A stretch of DNA of 8,604 nucleotides from JBBRLG01 sp038231495. GTDB lineage: Bacteria; Planctomycetota; Planctomycetia; Gemmatales; Gemmataceae. The translations under genes were made by a program, and so were the position numbers. The DNA lies in the NCBI GenBank assembly GCA_038231495.1, contig JBBRLG010000319.1, forward strand, positions 1-8,604, read 5' to 3'. Of this stretch, positions 5,481 through 8,604 are shown piece after piece (position 1 is the stretch's first letter; the number at the start of each line of letters is the position of its first letter). A model generated the notes under the pieces. It did no database searches. It had not been told where the DNA came from and worked only from the letters and a program-made list of their open reading frames with translations.

Positions 5481-5530
5481 AAACGCCCGTACCCACAAGC
5501 GGGCCGCTTGTGGTTACGGGCGGTTGTGCC
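5476..5530. repeat. 55-bp intergenic palindrome (27-bp arms, 1-nt centre)
   Basis: Arms 5476-5502 and 5504-5530 are reverse complements at 25 of 27 positions around a single central G. The core is CCACAAGCGG and complement, and the outer ends read GGCACAA and TTGTGCC. It resembles the scattered palindromes of Gemmataceae intergenic regions. Both ends coincide with the -35 positions of outward-facing promoter-like sequences, so it could act as a shared operator, a cruciform, or an insulator. That role is inference. Confidence 0.85.
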
Positions 5531-5554
5531 GCATCGAGCCGCGGGCAGTATAAT
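5526..5554 (+). promoter_or_regulatory. Candidate promoter for the acyl-CoA synthetase
   Basis: A perfect TATAAT at 5549-5554 lies 17 nt after GTGCCG at 5526-5531, whose first five bases are the right end of the palindrome. The -35 matches the consensus at only 3 of 6 positions, so an activator or different -35 preference may be needed. The leader to the ATG at 5745 would be about 185 nt. I see no uORF or riboswitch pattern in that leader. Confidence 0.45.
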
Positions 5555-5744
5555 CGGCCGATTCCAGAGTGGATTGTACGCGGCGAGCCGGGGACGAAAG
5601 TCCGCGGTGGAAGTTTCCGTCTCGCCGCAGCTTTTGAAACCGCCTCCCGGCCCCGTTCCCTAGAATCGCTGGCGTACGGTGCGCCGCTGTCGGATAATGT
5701 GCCCGGCCCTCCGCACAACGCGCACCGCCTGGAGCAGCGAACGC

Positions 5745-7412
5745 ATGCAACACCGCAACCTCATCGAACTGCACCGCCGTCAGGCCGAACGCCTCGGGCC
5801 GCTGCCCGCGCTGCGCTACAAACGTCACGGCCTTTACCACGACCTGACGTGGGACCAGTACCGCCAGCATAGCCGGTGGGCCGCCGCGGCCCTCCTCGAC
5901 GCCGGCGTGGGCGTCGGCGACCGCGTCGGCCTCGTCGCCGAGAACCGCGTCGAATGGCTCGTCGCCGACATGGCCATCCTCACCGCCGGCGCGGTCAACG
6001 TGCCGCCGCACGCGCCGCTTACCGCCCGCCAAATTCAGTTCGAGCTGGCCGACGCCGGCGTGACGTGGCTGATCGTTTCGACGGCGGAACAACTCGCCAA
6101 GGTGTTGCAGGTCCGGGACGAATTGCCGTTGGTCCGCGGCGTCGTCGCGCTGGAACTGGCACTGCCGCAAGCGGGCGTCCTTTCGTGGGACGAGTTTTTG
6201 GGGCGCGGGCGGCGGGCGCTGTCGCGGTTGGCCGGCGAATTGGACCGGCGCGAACAGCAGATCGGCCCCGACGACCTGGCCACGGTCATTTACACCTCCG
6301 GCACCACCGGCAATCCCAAGGGCGTCATGCTGACGCACGGCAACCTGCTCAGTAATGCCGAGGCCGTGCTGCAGGTGTCGGCACACGGCCCCCAGGATTT
6401 GGTGCTCAGCTGGTTGCCGTATTCGCACATTTACGCCCGGACGGTGGACCACTACGGCAGCCTGGTCGGCGGCATGTGCCTGGCGCTGGCCGAGTCGGCG
6501 GAGACCGTGGTGCAAAACCTGGCCGAAATCGGGCCGACGATGATGGCCAGTGTGCCGCGCTTTTACGAAAAAGTGCTGGCCGCGGTCGCGTCGCCCGACC
6601 AGGCGGAAGTGGCCCGGCGGCTGCGCAAGATTTTCGGGCCGCGCATTGACTGGATGTCGTCCGGCGGCGCCCCACTGCCGTCGACGACCGCCGAGGCGTA
6701 CCACGCCTGTGGCCTGCTCGTGCTGCAAGGCTACGGCTTGACCGAAAGTTCGCCGGTCATCAGCTTCAACACCAAGACGCACCACAAACCCGGCACGGTC
6801 GGCCGGGCAATCCCCGGCGTCGAAATCCGCATCGGCACGGACGGCGAGGTGCTGACGCGCGGGCCGCACGTCATGAAGGGCTACTGGAACAACCCTGCCG
6901 CGACCGCGGAGGCGATCCGCGACGGCTGGTTGCACACCGGCGACCTCGGCACGCTCGACGCGGAGGGCTACCTGTCGATCACGGGCCGCAAGAAGGAGCT
7001 GCTCGTCCTGTCCAACGGCAAAAAGGTGGTGCCGAGCCACATTGAGGGGCTGTTGCAAGGCGACCCGTGCATCGACCAGGCCGTGGTTTGCGGCGAGGGG
7101 CGCAACTACCTGACGGCGCTGCTGGTGCCGCACTGGGAAAATGTCGCGGCGGCATTGCGGGCGGCAGGCAAGGCGCTCGCGGCGGACGAAGCGGGGCGTG
7201 CCGGCCAGCCGGAAGTGGTCGCATTGCTGGAGGGCCGGGTACGGCAGGCGTTGGGCGACGTGTCGCCGGCGGAGCGGGTCCGGAAGTTCGTCGTCGTGCC
7301 GCAACCGTTCAGCGTCGCCGCCGAGGAGATGACCGTCAGCCTCAAATTGCGCCGCAACGTCGTCCTGGGCCGCTACGCCGAGTCGATTGCAGCCCTGTAT
7401 CGCGAACCCTAA
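5745..7412 (+). CDS. Long-chain fatty acid-CoA ligase (AMP-forming)
   Basis: A 555-aa adenylating enzyme that activates a fatty acid with ATP to an acyl-adenylate and then forms acyl-CoA. ANL-superfamily motifs are in order: P-loop YTSGTTGNPKG at 183-193, the SHIYARTVDHY segment near 228-238, SSGGAPL near 305-311, adenine and acyl-adenylate motif GYGLTESSP at 329-337, GWLHTGDLG at 394-402, hinge and A8 region GRKKELLVLSNGKKVVP at 414-430, and the C-terminal catalytic lysine in SLKLRR (Lys534). It is of the FAA1/FadD15 long-chain type, soluble or peripherally membrane-bound. The frame is open back to 5679, but MQHRNLIELHRRQAERLG matches the family start, and GGAG lies 10 nt before this ATG, so I start at 5745. 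It is divergent from carbonic anhydrase. The response regulator follows 105 bp downstream. Chain-length preference is unknown. Confidence 0.93.
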   Translation: MQHRNLIELHRRQAERLGPLPALRYKRHGLYHDLTWDQYRQHSRWAAAALLDAGVGVGDRVGLVAENRVEWLVADMAILTAGAVNVPPHAPLTARQIQFELADAGVTWLIVSTAEQLAKVLQVRDELPLVRGVVALELALPQAGVLSWDEFLGRGRRALSRLAGELDRREQQIGPDDLATVIYTSGTTGNPKGVMLTHGNLLSNAEAVLQVSAHGPQDLVLSWLPYSHIYARTVDHYGSLVGGMCLALAESAETVVQNLAEIGPTMMASVPRFYEKVLAAVASPDQAEVARRLRKIFGPRIDWMSSGGAPLPSTTAEAYHACGLLVLQGYGLTESSPVISFNTKTHHKPGTVGRAIPGVEIRIGTDGEVLTRGPHVMKGYWNNPAATAEAIRDGWLHTGDLGTLDAEGYLSITGRKKELLVLSNGKKVVPSHIEGLLQGDPCIDQAVVCGEGRNYLTALLVPHWENVAAALRAAGKALAADEAGRAGQPEVVALLEGRVRQALGDVSPAERVRKFVVVPQPFSVAAEEMTVSLKLRRNVVLGRYAESIAALYREP

Positions 7413-7517
7413 CCGAAGTCTCGGCATACCATTTGCTACCTCTTTAGGTCGAGACAGAGGCCAGCGCGAAACCCGCCGATCGCGAGGCCGGTGCCAACGC
7501 GCCGGGGAGGTAAGGTC

Positions 7518-7919
7518 ATGGTTTTTCATCAACCGCTACCGACACGGGTAAAGCCCTGTCACGTTCTCATTATCGAAGACAATCCCGACGGGCGCGAATC
7601 GTTGCGGCTGCTCCTGAGTCTGCTCGGCTACGATGTCGAGGTGGCCAGCGACGGCCTGGAAGGTGTCCAGAAAGCATTGGCAGACAGGTTCGACCTTGCC
7701 ATAGTCGATTTGGGTCTGCCTAAACTGGACGGCTACCAGGTGGCCCGGCAGCTCCGTCAGACGCTGGGCAAGTCCATTCGGCTCGTGGCTTATACGGCCT
7801 ACGACGCTGAAGATGCGGCCCGCGAGGTGCGCGCCGCCGGCTTCGATGCCCACGTCGTCAAACCTGCGGACATCCAGGAGTTAATGCCCTGGCTGGACAC
7901 GGCCTGTTCGTCCAACTGA
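7518..7919 (+). CDS. Stand-alone response-regulator receiver protein
   Basis: A 133-aa single receiver domain with no output domain, of the CheY/Spo0F size class. Acidic pocket Glu20-Asp21, phospho-acceptor Asp64 in IVDLGLPKLDGYQ, switch Thr93 in VAYTAYD, and Lys115 in HVVKPAD are all present, so phosphorylation by a histidine kinase is expected. The first 12 residues (up to VKPCHVLIIED) precede the domain. Start ATG at 7518 is chosen because GGGGAGG lies 7 nt upstream. An in-frame GTG at 7491 has no such site. No kinase gene is adjacent, so the partner is unknown. An intrinsic terminator follows 18 bp after the stop. Confidence 0.92.
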   Translation: MVFHQPLPTRVKPCHVLIIEDNPDGRESLRLLLSLLGYDVEVASDGLEGVQKALADRFDLAIVDLGLPKLDGYQVARQLRQTLGKSIRLVAYTAYDAEDAAREVRAAGFDAHVVKPADIQELMPWLDTACSSN

Positions 7920-7937
7920 TCGTCTGCCATCTCCGCG

Positions 7938-7976
7938 CACGCCGACGGCACCCGTCCGTCGGCGTGTTTGCGTTTT
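7938..7976 (+). terminator. Intrinsic terminator after the response regulator
   Basis: Perfect 11-bp stem CACGCCGACGG (7938-7948) and complement (7956-7966) with a 7-nt loop, followed by TTTGCGTTTT. The stem is GC-rich and the T-run imperfect. Its position 18 bp past the stop codon supports the call. Confidence 0.85.
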
Positions 7977-8116
7977 CAGTACATGTCTTAACTAGGCCGA
8001 TCGGTACTACCTGGTGAATATCGCCCCGCCGGTGTATACTAGGTGGGACCGTGTGGGATCGTAGGCCGGTAACGTCAGACGCCACCCGCCGCTTCGCCCA
8101 CCGCCTAGCGCTGGCA
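7977..8116. other. Intergenic stretch before the solitary CRISPR repeat
   Basis: No gene is seen. A TATACT at 8035-8040 preceded 17 nt earlier by TGGTGA could be a weak plus-strand promoter pointing at the CRISPR region. No further repeat copy is present one array period upstream of 8117, so the solitary repeat is not the end of a longer regular array visible here. Confidence 0.4.
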
Positions 8117-8151
8117 TTCTCCACGGCTTAATTGCCGTGGCCGCATTGAAG
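8117..8151 (+). repeat. Solitary CRISPR repeat copy, 258 bp before the array
   Basis: Thirty-five bases are identical to positions 2-36 of the array repeat, in the same orientation. Only the first and last bases of the 37-nt unit differ (A for G, A for C). It includes the whole CCACGGC-TTAATT-GCCGTGG hairpin and the ATTGAAG end. No second copy stands at one array period on either side. It may be the last repeat of an older array, a repeat stranded by an insertion of leader sequence, or (on the minus strand) a source of antisense RNA able to pair with the array repeats. Confidence 0.9.
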
Positions 8152-8409
8152 AAAGGAAGGAAGCCCGGCCCCGCGAACGGGAAGGTTGTGAAACCTGATC
8201 CGGTCCGATTTTAGGACGTAGTTCTTTGATAACTCAGCAGATGCGCTATTCGCAAGGCCCGCACCCCGCTCGCGTGGCCGAACCCGCACGGCCCGCGGGA
8301 TTTAGGAAATGAGTCTAAGCCGCCGCCGTTCTTTCTGAACGGCCCGCGGCCCCCCCGCTCGCACGACACCCTCTAAACCGTGTGGAATAAGCCAATTACA
8401 ACGCGAGCG
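8152..8409 (+). promoter_or_regulatory. Probable CRISPR leader region
   Basis: This 258-bp gene-free stretch directly precedes the first array repeat, on the side expected for a leader given the repeat orientation (ATTGAAGC end downstream). It holds an AT-richer patch with GTTCTTTGATAACT (about 8220-8233), similar to motifs seen in CRISPR leaders, a small hairpin GCCGTTC-TTTCT-GAACGGC at 8325-8343, and an 11-bp direct repeat ACGGCCCGCGG at 8288-8298 and 8339-8349. A TATTCG-like -10 near the TTGATA is poor, so I do not assign an exact promoter. Leader identity is inferred from position. Confidence 0.5.
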
Positions 8410-8604
8410 GTTCTCCACGGCTTAATTGCCGTGGCCGCATTGAAGCGGAAGACAGCTTGTCGTGGCAGTACGTGGGGGTTCCGTTCTCCACGGCTTAATT
8501 GCCGTGGCCGCATTGAAGCAGCCGATTCGGATCCACCCCCGGCGTAACAAAGGAGGTTCTCCACGGCTTAATTGCCGTGGCCGCATTGAAGCGATTACTT
8601 GGGT
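8410..8604 (+). CRISPR. CRISPR array, first three repeats (37-nt repeat, 36-nt spacers)
   Basis: Three identical 37-nt repeats lie at 8410-8446, 8483-8519 and 8556-8592. Each begins GTTCTCCACGG and ends GCCGCATTGAAGC, with an internal hairpin of 7-bp stem CCACGGC/GCCGTGG and loop TTAATT. Spacers at 8447-8482 and 8520-8555 are each exactly 36 nt and unlike each other. A third begins at 8593 and is cut by the window edge. The ATTGAAGC end resembles the 8-nt crRNA handle of type I and III systems, so transcription is probably to the right. No cas gene is in the window and the subtype cannot be assigned from the repeat by eye. Minus-strand reading frames across the repeats are artefacts. Confidence 0.95.

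Noticed and set aside
7418..7455. A possible hairpin GTCTCG/CGAGAC after the acyl-CoA synthetase
   Set aside because: Its stem is only 6 bp with a long loop and no T-tract, so it is not credible as a terminator.
5514..7532. A 672-codon open frame on the minus strand opposite the acyl-CoA synthetase
   Set aside because: It is Arg/His/Gln/Gly-rich with no recognisable domain and lies wholly opposite a gene with all ANL motifs. Long antisense frames are common in high-GC genes.
7858..8124. An 88-codon minus-strand frame overlapping the response regulator end and terminator
   Set aside because: It has no domain, crosses a clear terminator, and begins inside the solitary CRISPR repeat.
8373..8564. 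A 63-codon minus-strand frame across the array
   Set aside because: It is made of translated CRISPR repeats and spacers.

Overview
The window looks like chromosomal DNA of a high-GC planctomycete, most likely a Gemmataceae relative. That placement is inference. It rests on a decayed ECF sigma factor of the planctomycetal type at the left edge, long near-perfect intergenic palindromes of the kind scattered through Gemmata-like genomes, and a shadow-ORF-rich GC-skewed codon style. No rRNA or tRNA is present to confirm it.

Layout. Positions 1-1250 (minus strand) hold an ECF sigma remnant cut by the window edge, a SAM hydroxide adenosyltransferase (SAM hydrolase) and a small zinc-ribbon membrane protein, the last two only 4 bp apart. 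Positions 1251-2051 are a decay zone without an intact gene. It holds two palindromic repeats, the broken N-terminus of a flavin amine-oxidase-like gene, and a 134-bp MITE. Positions 2052-5380 (minus strand) run, in transcription order from the right, through beta-carbonic anhydrase, a Cys-based dual-specificity-type phosphatase, a SixA/phosphoglycerate-mutase-type histidine phosphatase, a protealysin-like M4 metallopeptidase, and an emfourin-like inhibitor of that peptidase. A second copy of the MITE, with a perfect 8-bp target duplication, sits between a good promoter and the histidine phosphatase start.

Positions 5381-5744 are a divergent intergenic region centred on a 55-bp palindrome with an outward-facing promoter-like signal on each side. 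To its right on the plus strand lie a long-chain acyl-CoA synthetase (AMP-forming) and a stand-alone response-regulator receiver protein that ends in a clear intrinsic terminator. From 7977 to the right edge there is no gene. A solitary 35-nt CRISPR repeat copy is followed by 258 bp of leader-like sequence, then the first three repeats of a CRISPR array with 36-nt spacers that runs off the window. No cas gene is visible.

Functional links. The strongest is the peptidase-inhibitor pair (M4 protease followed 25 bp later by emfourin), a known operon type that lets a cytoplasmic protease be held in check. The other neighbours are mostly housekeeping or signalling enzymes with no obvious shared pathway. 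The most unusual material is non-coding: the MITE pair, the palindromes, and the split CRISPR repeat arrangement.
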